A DNA stretch of 64,000 bases from Roseinatronobacter sp. S2 (GCF_029581395.1 NZ_CP121113.1:552501-616500), one strand, 5' to 3'; positions 25,951 to 35,494 are shown, counted from the stretch's first letter. Notes: generated by a model from the sequence alone, not told the origin. A program made the numbers and translations.

Positions 25951-26691
25951 ATGTCAGCACTGAATGGAAAGATTGCACTTGTCACCGGTGGCAGCCGCGG
26001 AATGGGCGCAGCGATTGCAAAGCGGCTCGCGCGGGAAGGTGCCTATGTGGCGATTACCTATGCAACCGAAGGTGACAAAGCCGCAGAGGTGATATCGTCG
26101 ATCAAGACAGCAGGCGGAAGGGGCATCGCTATACAGGCGGACAATCGAAATGCTGAAGCTGTTACAGCCGCAATCGATACCGTTGCGGCGGCAGAGGGGC
26201 ACATCAACATTCTGGTCAACAATGCCGGGATAATCGACGCGCGCCCTATTTCCGAACTCACGCTTGAAGACTTCGACCGGACAGTAGACATAAATGTCCG
26301 CGGTGTCTTTGTTGCCACTAAGAGTGCCGTTGCCCATATGCCGGATGGTGGCAGGGTTATTACGATTGGCAGCAATCTCGCATCCCAAGTGCCCTGGCCC
26401 GGAATCAGCCTCTATGCATTGAGCAAGTCCGCGTTGATCGGATTTACGCGTGGACTGGCACGCGATCTTGGTGAACGGGCGATTACAGCAAACATCGTGC
26501 ATCCGGGCTCAACTGACACGGATATGAACCCGGCTTCAGGTGACATGGCTGATGCGCAACGCGCACAGATGGCGATCCCGCGCTATGGTGATCCTGCCGA
26601 TGTCGCAAGCCTGGTCGCATGGCTTGCCGGCCCTGAAGCCCGCTCCGTCACGGGCGCTGAATATGTCATCGACGGTGGCACGAACGCATGA
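25951..26691 (+). CDS. short-chain dehydrogenase/reductase, FabG-like
   Basis: The 246-residue protein has the classical SDR fold with the cofactor loop TGGSRGMG near residue 12. It also has NNAG, a catalytic Ser followed by the YALSK motif (Tyr-x3-Lys), and a C-terminal GAEYVIDGG. Basic residues after strand 2 are not conclusive for NADPH. It is an oxidoreductase of unknown substrate, more likely involved in detoxification than fatty acid synthesis given its TetR repressor and MFS partner. The stop overlaps the MFS start by four bases. Confidence 0.88.
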   Translation: MSALNGKIALVTGGSRGMGAAIAKRLAREGAYVAITYATEGDKAAEVISSIKTAGGRGIAIQADNRNAEAVTAAIDTVAAAEGHINILVNNAGIIDARPISELTLEDFDRTVDINVRGVFVATKSAVAHMPDGGRVITIGSNLASQVPWPGISLYALSKSALIGFTRGLARDLGERAITANIVHPGSTDTDMNPASGDMADAQRAQMAIPRYGDPADVASLVAWLAGPEARSVTGAEYVIDGGTNA

Positions 26692-27887
26692 GCAAGCTTG
26701 CGGGCACTGGCACGGCGGGTAAAACCGCCGTGCTTGCTTGTGGCGCGGCAATGATCGTGACGATGGAGTTCCTGCCGATTGGGCTTTTGTCCCTTTTTGC
26801 CGTCGATTTCAGTATAATCCCCGAACGTGCAGGTCTTTTGATTGCGGTTTTCGCCCTTTCGGCTGGCACAGTCGGCCCCGTCTTGACCCTGTTGATCAAT
26901 CGCTGGACCGCAGCAGGGGCACTTGCATTCTGCATGTGGGTCTTCTCAGCAGCGAGTATTGTCGCGGCCTTGTGGCCCGATTTTGGCGTGATGCTTTTAG
27001 TGCGGGTTATCCAAGGCGCGCTTCTTACGCCATTTATAGCCGTTGCAAGCGCCGCAGTCGCCGCTACGGCGGCGACCGGGCAAGGAGGAAAGGCTATTGG
27101 TCAGATCAATCTGGGAACACTTGCAGGTATTGTCATCGGTGTTCCGCTTGCAGTAGCCCTCACCGATCTGCTGGGGTGGCATGTTGTATTCTTGGGAGTT
27201 GGTATCCTTACAGCAGGAGTTGCGGCATTGATCCCGCATACTCTGCGAAACGCTTGCGCGCCTTCGGGTGATCCGCAATCGTATTTCCGCCGTCAGGTCT
27301 TAATCCTGCGACGCAAACCTTTGCTTTTGCACTTGGCGATGTCGGGTTTCTTATTTACGGCCATGTTCGCTGCATACAGTTATCTTGGCGTATATCTTGA
27401 ACACGTCGTGGGCCTTACCACTCAAGGAATTTCGCTCGCCCTCTTCGGCTTCGGGCTGGCTGGTCTCGCAGGGAACTGGTTGATTGCGCAGGTTGTCGAC
27501 CAGCACGTCATCGCGCCGACACTGGTGACAACGCTTGTGCTTGTGGTGGCAACAGGTGCGTTGGCATTTCTGGGAGGGCACAAGGGGGCGGCCTTGGCCC
27601 TGCTGATCCCGTGGGGCGCAGCACATGCCGCAGCATTCCTTGCCTGTCAGGTTAGGGTGATGTCTGTCGCACAGGATGCGCCAGCATTCGCGGCGGCCCT
27701 TAACATCGCCATTGCCAATCTGGGGATAGTCATGGGGGCCATTCTTGGCGGGTTCGTGATCAGACACACGGGCCTTGATGCCATCGGTATCGGGGTAGCT
27801 GTGCCGGGGTTTCTTGTTCTGGCAATCGGCGTGTGCCTCTCACGGATCACCAATGCAAATAAACATGTCGCAAAGAGGTTCCGTTAG
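26688..27887 (+). CDS. MFS transporter, drug/metabolite exporter type
   Basis: This 399-residue inner-membrane protein has about twelve hydrophobic segments and belongs to the major facilitator superfamily. It resembles arabinose/drug efflux permeases of the AraJ/YdhP type (MEFLPIGLL in helix 1, RVIQGALLTPF in the conserved helix 4 region). It is coupled to the SDR gene (ATGA). Together with the divergent TetR gene this is a typical substrate-induced efflux operon. Substrate unknown. Confidence 0.85.
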   Translation: MSKLAGTGTAGKTAVLACGAAMIVTMEFLPIGLLSLFAVDFSIIPERAGLLIAVFALSAGTVGPVLTLLINRWTAAGALAFCMWVFSAASIVAALWPDFGVMLLVRVIQGALLTPFIAVASAAVAATAATGQGGKAIGQINLGTLAGIVIGVPLAVALTDLLGWHVVFLGVGILTAGVAALIPHTLRNACAPSGDPQSYFRRQVLILRRKPLLLHLAMSGFLFTAMFAAYSYLGVYLEHVVGLTTQGISLALFGFGLAGLAGNWLIAQVVDQHVIAPTLVTTLVLVVATGALAFLGGHKGAALALLIPWGAAHAAAFLACQVRVMSVAQDAPAFAAALNIAIANLGIVMGAILGGFVIRHTGLDAIGIGVAVPGFLVLAIGVCLSRITNANKHVAKRFR

Positions 27888-28115
27888 AAGGTTGCTGAAA
27901 TAGTCGGTCTTCGACAGTCTTTGAGAACAGGATTCACACCCGGAACGACACCGGCGGGGGGATGATCGGGCGACGGACAAGACGAGCGGGCTGCTGTCAG
28001 CGATGTGATCTGGAAGCGCGCATTCCTGCGCAGCACCCGCTGCGCAAAATCAAGCAGGTCAGGTGAAACTGCGGTGCGACACACCAAGACAGTGAACAGC
28101 AGACGACGGCCAACC
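27888..28115. other. intergenic, no gene recognised
   Basis: The gap lies between the MFS gene and the convergent second TetR gene. A short minus-strand frame crosses it but has no recognisable domain. Confidence 0.45.
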
Positions 28116-28757
28116 TTACACCGTAAAGCCATCCAGATAAGCGCGGCACATGGTTGTCAGGTCCTGTCGCAGGTGGGCGGCCTCTTGCTCCGACAGCCCA
28201 CGCTCAAAAGCATTGCGCACCGTGCCATAGATCACAGTGACCAGCGCCAGATTTGCCCGCGGCACGTCAGCGAACAAAGCATCGCAGGCGCCTGAGAACA
28301 TCTGCGTTGTTGCGCGGTCGACCCGTTCGGCAAAGGCGTGAACAAGGGCGTCGTTGTTCAGTTCCGCCACAGAACGATAGAGCGCGCGTGTGATATCTGC
28401 GCGCTCGGTCTTGGCTGTCCAGTAGGTCTGGATCAGCGCCTCGACCATCTGCGCCAGTGGCGCGCCGGACTGTTCCCGGCAGGTGGCCTCGATCTTTGCT
28501 GCCAGCGCATCCAGGTAACGTTCGTTCAACGCATAGACCAGCGCCTGCTTGTTTGGGAAATACTGATACATGGTGCCGACCGACACACCGGCGCGCTCTG
28601 CCACGCGGGTTGTCGTCAATTCGTTCATGCCATCCCGCAGCAAAACCTGAATGGTGGCCTCATAAATCGCCTCCACGGTCACGCGCGAGCGGCTCTGGGC
28701 CGGTGTTTTTCGGGGTTGCAGGGCAGTCGGGGGCGGGCTGGGCATATGCGAATCCAA
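28116..28757 (-). CDS. TetR/AcrR-family repressor
   Basis: The 213-residue protein shows a TetR helix-turn-helix at about residues 25-70 (TVEAIYEATIQVLLRDGMNE, and AERAGVSVGTMYQYFPNKQAL) and a helical ligand-binding domain. It is divergently transcribed from an SDR gene 52 bases away and probably represses it. The start is chosen as the first ATG with a plausible site; Met5 is an alternative. Its ligand is unknown. Confidence 0.85.
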   Translation of the reverse strand: MDSHMPSPPPTALQPRKTPAQSRSRVTVEAIYEATIQVLLRDGMNELTTTRVAERAGVSVGTMYQYFPNKQALVYALNERYLDALAAKIEATCREQSGAPLAQMVEALIQTYWTAKTERADITRALYRSVAELNNDALVHAFAERVDRATTQMFSGACDALFADVPRANLALVTVIYGTVRNAFERGLSEQEAAHLRQDLTTMCRAYLDGFTV

Positions 28758-28778
28758 AACCTGAAGCTTTCCTCATAT

Positions 28779-28796
28779 TCTGACGATATTCTCAGA
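28779..28796. promoter_or_regulatory. candidate TetR operator
   Basis: TCTGA-N8-TCAGA forms an imperfect dyad in the 52-base space between the divergent TetR and SDR genes. It would cover both promoters. Confidence 0.45.
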
Positions 28797-28809
28797 CAAG
28801 GAAAGACCC

Positions 28810-29529
28810 ATGACACAACCACGCATCGCCCTTATCACAGGTGGCAACAAAGGGATCGGTTTGGAAATCGCGCGCCAGCTTGCGCAGGCGGGCGTTCAGG
28901 TCATCATCGGGGCGCGCGACGCCTCCCGCGCCAGTGGCGCACTGGCGGATCTGGCAAGGGACGGCCTTGCCGCAGAAAGCATTGCGCTTGATCTTCTTGA
29001 CCACACCACGATCAACGATGCGGCAATGCAGATCGGGGCACGGCACGGCCGCCTTGACATCCTTGTCAACAATGCCGGCATTTTTGATTTTGCCGACGCC
29101 ACCCCAAGCATGGCCGCGATTGCGGCTGTCCGGCAGGTGATGGAGGTCAACTTCATCGGGACACTGGCCGTCACGCAGGCAATGCTGCCGCTGCTGCACA
29201 AGGCACCCCAAGGCCGGATCGTCAACCTGTCGAGCTCCCTTGGCTCCTTAACCCTGAACGGCGATCCGGCGTCGCCCTATTATGCCAATCAGTTCATCGG
29301 CTACAACGCGTCGAAAGCCGCGACAAACATGCTGACAGTGCAGTTGCATGAGGAGTTGAAGGAAACCGCCATCAAGGTAAATTCCGTCAGCCCGGGGTTC
29401 GTCAAGACGGACCTGACGGGCTACGGCACCATGACACCCGCAGAGGGCGCACGCCTGCCGGTGAAATACGCCCTTGGTGGCGATGACAGCGGTATCTTCG
29501 TGGAACCTGACGGCATGACACCCTGGTGA
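28810..29529 (+). CDS. short-chain dehydrogenase, carbonyl-reductase type
   Basis: The 239-residue protein has TGGNKGIG at residues 10-17, NNAG near 90, a Ser in LSSSLGS and the catalytic YNASKAA. The pattern VNSVSPGFVKTDLTGYG places it among the carbonyl-reductase-like SDRs that use NADPH and often reduce quinones or ketones. Induced by release of the divergent TetR, it is likely a stress-response reductase. No partner gene follows. Confidence 0.87.
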   Translation: MTQPRIALITGGNKGIGLEIARQLAQAGVQVIIGARDASRASGALADLARDGLAAESIALDLLDHTTINDAAMQIGARHGRLDILVNNAGIFDFADATPSMAAIAAVRQVMEVNFIGTLAVTQAMLPLLHKAPQGRIVNLSSSLGSLTLNGDPASPYYANQFIGYNASKAATNMLTVQLHEELKETAIKVNSVSPGFVKTDLTGYGTMTPAEGARLPVKYALGGDDSGIFVEPDGMTPW

Positions 29530-30305
29530 AGCGTCAGGTCATACGGCCAAACCTGCCGTGAATAGACGCCATGCTTAACGAAGAACCTCTCGGATCGCAC
29601 GAAACGGGCGTCTGTTGACGGTGCGTATCTGCCTGAGAGTGCGGTGCGCCCGTCCATCTCGATAGACACATCAATTCCCCCAGAGCCATTGAAATGGAAA
29701 AACGCCCGGAAATGATGCGGCGTGCCATCGCGTCGGCGCCTCGGCCCAGTATGCGTTGCAGAGCGCTGGTCGCGGTTGTGAACACAGCCGGCCATTCCGC
29801 GACAGCATAGGCTTAGTGGTGGTGCGCACCCGTCACGACCATCATGCAGCTGAAATGCGACAAAAGGTTCGTTTGAAGACGTCGTCATCCGAAGCGTGGT
29901 CTCGAACAGGTAACTCTGCGACTGCGTCAACGCTACAGTTCATATCGACACAACGCCAAGTGTGCTGGGCTTTCGCTGGTATCCCCCACGGTCCGTCACA
30001 GGACGGTTCGCACCAAAGACCCTGCCCTCATGTGCCCCGTTGCGGCCCGCTTGAATGCGTCAGGTGCGCCGTCAGGGACACGCGCGGTCAGGATCGTGAA
30101 AGGGGCTGTCTTCACTCCTGACAATGCGCATCAGCATGACACTTGCGCGGGGTTCTTCCAGTTTGGCGGCGGCTTCATAGACCGCGATGGCCGTGCCAAT
30201 CAAGCCACAGCCACACGCTTTCCCGATGCGGGCCAACGCGATCAATCCTGCGGATCAAGCAGTTTGCCCACCGCGCGGCCTGCGGCAACGGGGTCGGACC
30301 CGACA
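29530..30305. other. long region without a recognisable gene
   Basis: About 775 bases are covered only by frames without domains or good start signals. On the minus strand around 29560-29720 a patch reads HFRAFFHFNGSGG and then RFVRSERFFVKHGVYSRQVWP. This looks like part of a real but truncated protein that I cannot name. The rest shows frequent frame breaks. It is most likely decayed coding DNA next to the GTA-spike genes. Confidence 0.4.
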
Positions 30306-31172
30306 CTATTCAGGGGCAAGCATTGGGCGTGCTATACGGAACTCTGCTGTCCAGGGGCCGCTGCTGCGTACGCGAAAGTCGGGGTTCATCTGGACGGTTT
30401 CTGGATCGGAAATCGTCGCCTGACCCGAAAAAAGCTGCAGCGCTGAGTCAAGATCAAGTTGGCGGGTGAATGCAATCCCAGCTGACGTCACACCACGATC
30501 AGCCCTGCGTTCGGTGCCACTAAGCAAAGCGACGCCGTTATCCCCAAGGCTACCTGAAATCAACGCGATTTCCGCAGTAACGTTCCAGACCTGACCAGGT
30601 TCAGTTTCGATTGAGTCCCCTGCTTCGTCGGTGAAATGCAGCATAAAAGACCCGCTCAAAGCGGTCTGATTAACCATGATGTCCACATGGGTGTCGGTGA
30701 CCGAAGTGATTTCAGCAACCCCGTCGGCGCCACCGGAAAATGACACCCGCCATCCGGCCGGCAATTGCGCGCCCTCGCCGATGATGCCCACCTGAGCAGA
30801 GGCAAGGTCATAGTCAGGCAGCAGGTTCTGCGTCATCGCCACAACTGCAGGCGATTCTTCCTGTGCCGGATCTTGCTGAGCTTGCGCAGGCGCGGCTTCT
30901 GGCTCTGGCTGCTCGGCTTCAAGCTCCGGTTCCGCAGCCAGACGCAAGGTCATTCCGAAAAATATGAGATCACAATCCTCGATCTTGTCGGCGTTCAGAT
31001 CACATAGAGAACGCCATTGCCCGACATTTCCTAGTTGCGCGGCTGCGATGGATTGAATGGTATCACCACGCTGGACGACATATTCGTTCGCCAGCATAGG
31101 TTGCGCTGCAACGGTGGAAAATGCAAATGCAGCAACCCCGAATACGCTTTGGCACTTACGTTTGCTTGACAT
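30306..31172 (-). CDS. secreted LysM-domain protein
   Basis: The 288-residue protein has a signal peptide ending near residue 28 (ANA-type site). A LysM domain with YVVQRGDTIQSIAAAQLG follows directly, then an acidic Glu/Pro/Ala-rich linker (about 85-115) and a C-terminal beta-rich module of about 170 residues resembling carbohydrate-binding or jelly-roll domains. LysM binds peptidoglycan glycan chains, so the protein should sit in the periplasm or at the cell wall. The function of the C-terminal module is unknown. It is divergent from the spike genes, with a 280-base promoter region between. Confidence 0.7.
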   Translation of the reverse strand: MSSKRKCQSVFGVAAFAFSTVAAQPMLANEYVVQRGDTIQSIAAAQLGNVGQWRSLCDLNADKIEDCDLIFFGMTLRLAAEPELEAEQPEPEAAPAQAQQDPAQEESPAVVAMTQNLLPDYDLASAQVGIIGEGAQLPAGWRVSFSGGADGVAEITSVTDTHVDIMVNQTALSGSFMLHFTDEAGDSIETEPGQVWNVTAEIALISGSLGDNGVALLSGTERRADRGVTSAGIAFTRQLDLDSALQLFSGQATISDPETVQMNPDFRVRSSGPWTAEFRIARPMLAPE

Positions 31173-31451
31173 TTTTCCATCACCTCCGTTTCAAATTCTG
31201 ACTGTAATCACTTTAGTCGGGATGCGGGCAAAACTGAACCCCCTGCGGGCATGTTTCCGGCCACATTCTCCGAAGTGCCTGTGCGTTGGGCAAGAATGCG
31301 ATGCATATCCGACCGTCACCCCGCCACGAATTCAGTGTAAACACAGCGCGCGCGGTGTTGGAAGAACTCTAAGCTTTCCAAAGCAATATGTCATGGTTCT
31401 GTGCGTTCGCTTTACGCCAGAGAGACCTGTTTAACCTGAAAGGCTGCCCGA
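31173..31451. promoter_or_regulatory. divergent promoter region
   Basis: This 279-base spacer between the LysM gene and the spike operon must hold both promoters. No clear -35/-10 pair or long dyad stands out by eye. Confidence 0.3.
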
Positions 31452-31715
31452 ATGGATATTTTCAAGTCGCATGCGCTGACGCCTGCTGGTCCAGCAACCG
31501 ACATATTGCCAGTCATTCCACATGACACCGAAGATCTGGAACATATTGCCTCGGCGCTTTATGTCGAAGAGGGCGGAGCCCTGAGTATTGTGACGGTGCG
31601 CAACGAAATCCGGACTGTTAGCGTCGGGGATCTGGCGTTGCTGCCGGTTGGAACGCGCAGAGTGCGCGCAACCGGAACGACAGCCAGTGGCATTCATGCT
31701 TTGGTGGTCGCATGA
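31452..31715 (+). CDS. ghsA: GTA/phage head-spike base protein (GhsA-like)
   Basis: The 87-residue protein resembles the spike base protein family named after RCAP_Rcc01079 of Rhodobacter capsulatus. The pattern is a short start, a PHDTEDLEHIASALYVEEGG block, the central strands IVTVRNEIRTVSVGD and a tail LPVGTRRVRATGTTASGIHALV. In R. capsulatus this protein (GhsA) roots the head spikes of the gene transfer agent. Its stop overlaps the next start by four bases, as in that organism, where the fibre gene follows. Small phage proteins of similar shape are the alternative. Confidence 0.68.
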   Translation: MDIFKSHALTPAGPATDILPVIPHDTEDLEHIASALYVEEGGALSIVTVRNEIRTVSVGDLALLPVGTRRVRATGTTASGIHALVVA

Positions 31716-33076
31716 AACTGGACCTATCCCTTGGAGTGAATAGCTTGACGGGCGCGATGCTGCGCCCGTGGTCACCGTCGCAACTGTTCGGTCAAGGTAT
31801 CGGTGGTGCAGTCTATTCCGCCCGGACCGGACTGTTTCAGGACATGGCAGGCACTTTGCCCGCAGTTCAGCCCGGTCAGTCAGTTGCTGTAATGCGCGAT
31901 CTTTCGGGACAGGGAAATCACGCGGTGCAACCAATACCCAGCCAAAGGCCTGCTTTGGGCAGGCATCCGGCGCGCGGGTTGGCAAACCGCCTGCCAAACA
32001 ACACGAACGATGGGGCGGCTATGGGCGTGCTGGGCGCTGGTGGCGCGCTGCCCACCGGCTGGATGCGCACAGGAACGCCGATCCCTACCGTCAACTTGGG
32101 GGTTGTCGGATTTGGGCAGGCGGGGGGATTGCCCTATGTGGATTTGCAGATAGCCGGGACACCGGACACAACAGGCACAATCGCCTTGCTATTGGCGGGC
32201 AGCAACGCAGTATTTGCGACATCGGGTCAGGTATGGGCGGGGTCAGTGTTTCTGTCACTTGTCGCGGGGTCACTAAGCGGCATATCCGGGGGGCAAATCG
32301 GGTTCAGACCCGCGCGTGGTTACGCCACACCCGGCAGCACGACCGCTGATGCGGCATCTGTTTCCATCACCCCATCAGGCGTTGTGGAACGCTATAGTCA
32401 TGTTGTGACACTTGCCGCAGAAACGACTGCCTTTGTTGCGCCACAGCTTTTATTCGTTGTCACACAGGGGGTGCCAGTTGATGTGACGCTGCGTATATCC
32501 GCACCGCAACTCGAACAGGCAAGCGCTGCCAGCGGCGTGCAGATCGCGCGGGCAGGCGGGTTTGACGTAACAGAGCCGGATCAGCGCAACCTTTGGTATT
32601 TGCAACCCGACGGCGTGGATGACTGGATGCAATTGACCACAGCATTTTCACCGCCGGGGCGATACACGCTGGCTGCCGCGTTGGGCGGGGTTGTGGACCC
32701 GGTTTTTGGAAACACCACATCGGCAACAAACGCGCTGCGTTTCCGGACATTGACCGAGGGCGGCGGGCAGTTGCGGCATGACATTGCGGCCGGGCGTTCG
32801 CTGGTTGTGACTGACACGCGGTTTGCGCAGCGCAATGTCGTGGTGTCACGCGTCAGCTCGACCAGTTCCGGCGAGGTCTGGCTGAATGGCGACGTCACGA
32901 CAGCATGGCGAACAGGCGATCTTAGCCCCATCTCTGGGGATGCGTTATTTCGCTTCGGAAATTCATTCGGGACTGGCCGATTTTACGGCGGCGCGTTGAT
33001 ATCAGAAGCCGTCAGTACATTGGACCGACTGCATTTGCAGAAATTCATGACCCGGCTTGCAGGAGTATCCTTATGA
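31712..33076 (+). CDS. GTA/phage head-spike fibre-like protein (GhsB-like)
   Basis: The 454-residue protein is rich in Gly, Thr, Ala and beta structure, with no signal peptide. A DLSGQGNHAVQ segment near residue 70 and WYLQPDGVDDWMQLTT near 300 resemble laminin-G/concanavalin-like carbohydrate-binding modules found in phage tail and spike proteins. It is coupled to the spike base gene, matching the ghsA-ghsB order of Rhodobacter capsulatus, where GhsB binds capsular polysaccharide. Direct sequence similarity to GhsB cannot be confirmed by eye, so the assignment depends on context. Confidence 0.55.
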   Translation: MKLDLSLGVNSLTGAMLRPWSPSQLFGQGIGGAVYSARTGLFQDMAGTLPAVQPGQSVAVMRDLSGQGNHAVQPIPSQRPALGRHPARGLANRLPNNTNDGAAMGVLGAGGALPTGWMRTGTPIPTVNLGVVGFGQAGGLPYVDLQIAGTPDTTGTIALLLAGSNAVFATSGQVWAGSVFLSLVAGSLSGISGGQIGFRPARGYATPGSTTADAASVSITPSGVVERYSHVVTLAAETTAFVAPQLLFVVTQGVPVDVTLRISAPQLEQASAASGVQIARAGGFDVTEPDQRNLWYLQPDGVDDWMQLTTAFSPPGRYTLAAALGGVVDPVFGNTTSATNALRFRTLTEGGGQLRHDIAAGRSLVVTDTRFAQRNVVVSRVSSTSSGEVWLNGDVTTAWRTGDLSPISGDALFRFGNSFGTGRFYGGALISEAVSTLDRLHLQKFMTRLAGVSL

Positions 33077-33333
33077 TACGTGTAACGACTGCTGAATCCG
33101 TCTTGTTGCCTGCGACCCTTACAGGGGCCGATGCGCCCCTTTGGCGGGATTCGCACGGAAACCTGTATCGTGTTGCATCGGCATTGCAGGAAACATGCCC
33201 GCCACAGGCATGGGCACCTGATCCAGATGACCTGACACCGCCACCACAAGCCACAGTTAACGCCACTGTTCAGATCGTCGCAATAGATGGGCGCAGCGCC
33301 CTGACACTGATGGGGCTATGGCCGGGATATTGA
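33073..33333 (+). CDS. small protein of the spike operon, unknown
   Basis: The 86-residue protein overlaps the end of the fibre-like gene by four bases (ATGA), so it is part of the same operon. The sequence starts MIRVTTAESVLLPATLTGA and contains a Trp/Pro-rich middle and no membrane segment. I do not recognise a family. It could be a further spike component or chaperone. Confidence 0.55.
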   Translation: MIRVTTAESVLLPATLTGADAPLWRDSHGNLYRVASALQETCPPQAWAPDPDDLTPPPQATVNATVQIVAIDGRSALTLMGLWPGY

Positions 33334-33335
33334 CC

Positions 33336-34661
33336 TCAGCCTTTCAGGCTGGATGGAAACACCCAGGCGAATATCCAGAACCCAAGATACAGGCGGATAT
33401 AGACGTTATAGAGAACCGCCATAAGCGTCACCGTGATTGTGAAGGCCCACGCCCCGCCAAATGCCCCGAACTGGCTGCCAAGAACAGCCCCCAAAATGAC
33501 AAGCGGGACTATTTCCAGCAGGCTGAACGCGGCAAGTGCGCGTTCGTGGCCAGTCATCATCAGTGTTTGCGGCCCTGGGCCGGCCGCAACAGTCACAAGC
33601 CGCCCGATGATCGACACGACAATCAGCGCGGCAACGCCACCATATCCCGGTCCATATGCCAAAAGCGCCAAAGGTTCGGCAAATAATGCAGATAAAGCTG
33701 CAATGGCGATCACAGGCGCAACCGACAGCGACCACAAGGATCTTATGCGTTGCATGTTCTGCGCCAGATCGCCGTTGCGGCCCGCTTTGGCGATCTGCGG
33801 CTTGATCAAAACGGCCACGGCAATAATCGGCATTGCAATAACCTGAACGACCTGATTGGCCAACCCCAGCAGCGCTACTGCCTCGGCACTGGAAACAGCG
33901 GCAAGTATAATCACGAGGATTTCCTTCCTCCGCGAACTCAGCGCCTTGGAAATCATGATGGGAAAGCCCACACGCAGCAGCACCCCAACCCCGGGAATTA
34001 CCTCAGAACTATGGGGCGCGCCCATACCGACATCTTTGCCTGCACAGCGCAGGGCATTCATCTGTGCCGAGATTGCAGACAGAACCGCCGTGCCCGTCGC
34101 GAGATGCATGACAGCCGCCAACGTCACCTCTGCGCCTACCGCGAGCATCGCGATCAACGCAACCGCAGTCATTGCCGCCGCACCGAAACCGGAATGGAGC
34201 GCTGCCAATAACGGCCTGTCCTCAGCAATCAGCAGTTCAAAAGCGTTCATCCTGAGGGCCACGGCAGTGACCCAAAGGGCTGCATGCACCCCCCAATCAG
34301 GCAGACCCGGAAAGCGCGCCATCATCGCCCCTGTCCCCAACTGACCAAGTATCGCGGCCAGCGCAAGGAAAGCAGCCCCCAGAATAAAGGATAAAACCGT
34401 CGCACGCCTGACGATTGTGGCTGCGGCAACGAAGTCTCCGGCCCCGCGCGCACCGCTGATAAACCGCAGCGCTGATGCGCCGGTTCCAAGCATAATGACG
34501 ATCCCAAGAGAAAGCGACAGGCTGTGAAAGAACAGCACGATCCCCAGTTCTGCGGCTGGCAAGGTTCTGGCGATGATTATGGTGATCAGAAGCCATGAAA
34601 CAGCGGTCAAGACTTGAAAGCCGAAAACCTGTGTCCCGGCCAATAGAAATCTACGCAGCAT
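33336..34661 (-). CDS. polysaccharide flippase, Wzx-like
   Basis: The 441-residue protein has about twelve to fourteen hydrophobic segments and the MATE/MOP-type polysaccharide biosynthesis pattern (starting RRFLLAGTQVFGFQVLTAVSW). Wzx proteins flip lipid-linked sugar repeat units across the inner membrane. It is the last gene of a minus-strand exopolysaccharide locus, and its 3' end is two bases from the end of the convergent spike operon. Its start touches the stop of the sulfotransferase gene. Confidence 0.78.
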   Translation of the reverse strand: MLRRFLLAGTQVFGFQVLTAVSWLLITIIIARTLPAAELGIVLFFHSLSLSLGIVIMLGTGASALRFISGARGAGDFVAAATIVRRATVLSFILGAAFLALAAILGQLGTGAMMARFPGLPDWGVHAALWVTAVALRMNAFELLIAEDRPLLAALHSGFGAAAMTAVALIAMLAVGAEVTLAAVMHLATGTAVLSAISAQMNALRCAGKDVGMGAPHSSEVIPGVGVLLRVGFPIMISKALSSRRKEILVIILAAVSSAEAVALLGLANQVVQVIAMPIIAVAVLIKPQIAKAGRNGDLAQNMQRIRSLWSLSVAPVIAIAALSALFAEPLALLAYGPGYGGVAALIVVSIIGRLVTVAAGPGPQTLMMTGHERALAAFSLLEIVPLVILGAVLGSQFGAFGGAWAFTITVTLMAVLYNVYIRLYLGFWIFAWVFPSSLKG

Positions 34662-35494
34662 TATCCGTCATTTCGTATATTAGGGTCCGCTTGCGACCAA
34701 ATTCTGACGTCAGATTCGCCCAACCGCTTGCGCAACAACGCTTCAGTTTCAGGGCTGAGGCTTTCCGACAATTTCTCAGGAGCCTTTGGCAAGACAACTT
34801 TGAGTTTGTCGCGTAAACCTTGTGAAAACCTCCATCGAATGTGATCACGGTACCAACGCGAGCTGATGATGCGTCGCCAAGGTCCGCGCGCGACCCGCTT
34901 ACCTGCGCTGGCATTGAAGGCACGGCCTTCATCAATGTCCAGTTTCGCGGGGTCCACCCCAAGAAGCTGACACACTTCGGTCAATGTCGCGCGGCGGTCG
35001 GCAATGTAGCGTTCGAATTGCAGCACATGAACGCGTTCGGGACCAAACGCCGCCTGCCAGGGTGCAAGCTGCCATGCATAGCGACTGAAGTTCACATAAT
35101 CCGGGTTATCCAGCAGCGCAGAATTCAGCGATCTGGCTTCTTCCTGAAGGCCAATTTCGTGATGGTAGTGGCTTACCATCCTTTTGACCGGCTCTCTTAC
35201 CAAATACAGAATTGTCACATCAGCGCCAAGCAATAAGCGTGCACGCTCTGCCAGTCCGTCGGAATACGGTCTTTTCGTGTAGAAGGTCGAGGCTTCGCCA
35301 ATAACACGACTATTTCCTGCACGCTCAAACAGGCGTTCATAACGGCGCACGCCTTCGGGCGTGTCGCACCAACGCAATCCGGAAGGTTCCTTATCGGATG
35401 TCAGAAAGATATCAGGGTGATTATACAGGTCCGCATATAAAGTAGTCGTGCCTGCTTTCATTGCACCAATGATCAGGAAGTTTGGTAGGGCCAT
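34661..35494 (-). CDS. sulfotransferase
   Basis: The 277-residue protein has the PAPS 5'-phosphosulfate loop IIGAMKAGTTTLY (residues 8-20) and the 3'-phosphate-binding stretch LVREPVKRMVSHYHHE. These are the two cofactor signatures of the sulfotransferase superfamily. It lacks a membrane segment and probably acts in the cytoplasm on a sugar nucleotide or lipid-linked oligosaccharide. Within an EPS locus it predicts a sulfated polysaccharide, common in marine or saline bacteria. PAPS synthesis genes are not in the window. Confidence 0.85.
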   Translation of the reverse strand: MALPNFLIIGAMKAGTTTLYADLYNHPDIFLTSDKEPSGLRWCDTPEGVRRYERLFERAGNSRVIGEASTFYTKRPYSDGLAERARLLLGADVTILYLVREPVKRMVSHYHHEIGLQEEARSLNSALLDNPDYVNFSRYAWQLAPWQAAFGPERVHVLQFERYIADRRATLTEVCQLLGVDPAKLDIDEGRAFNASAGKRVARGPWRRIISSRWYRDHIRWRFSQGLRDKLKVVLPKAPEKLSESLSPETEALLRKRLGESDVRIWSQADPNIRNDG

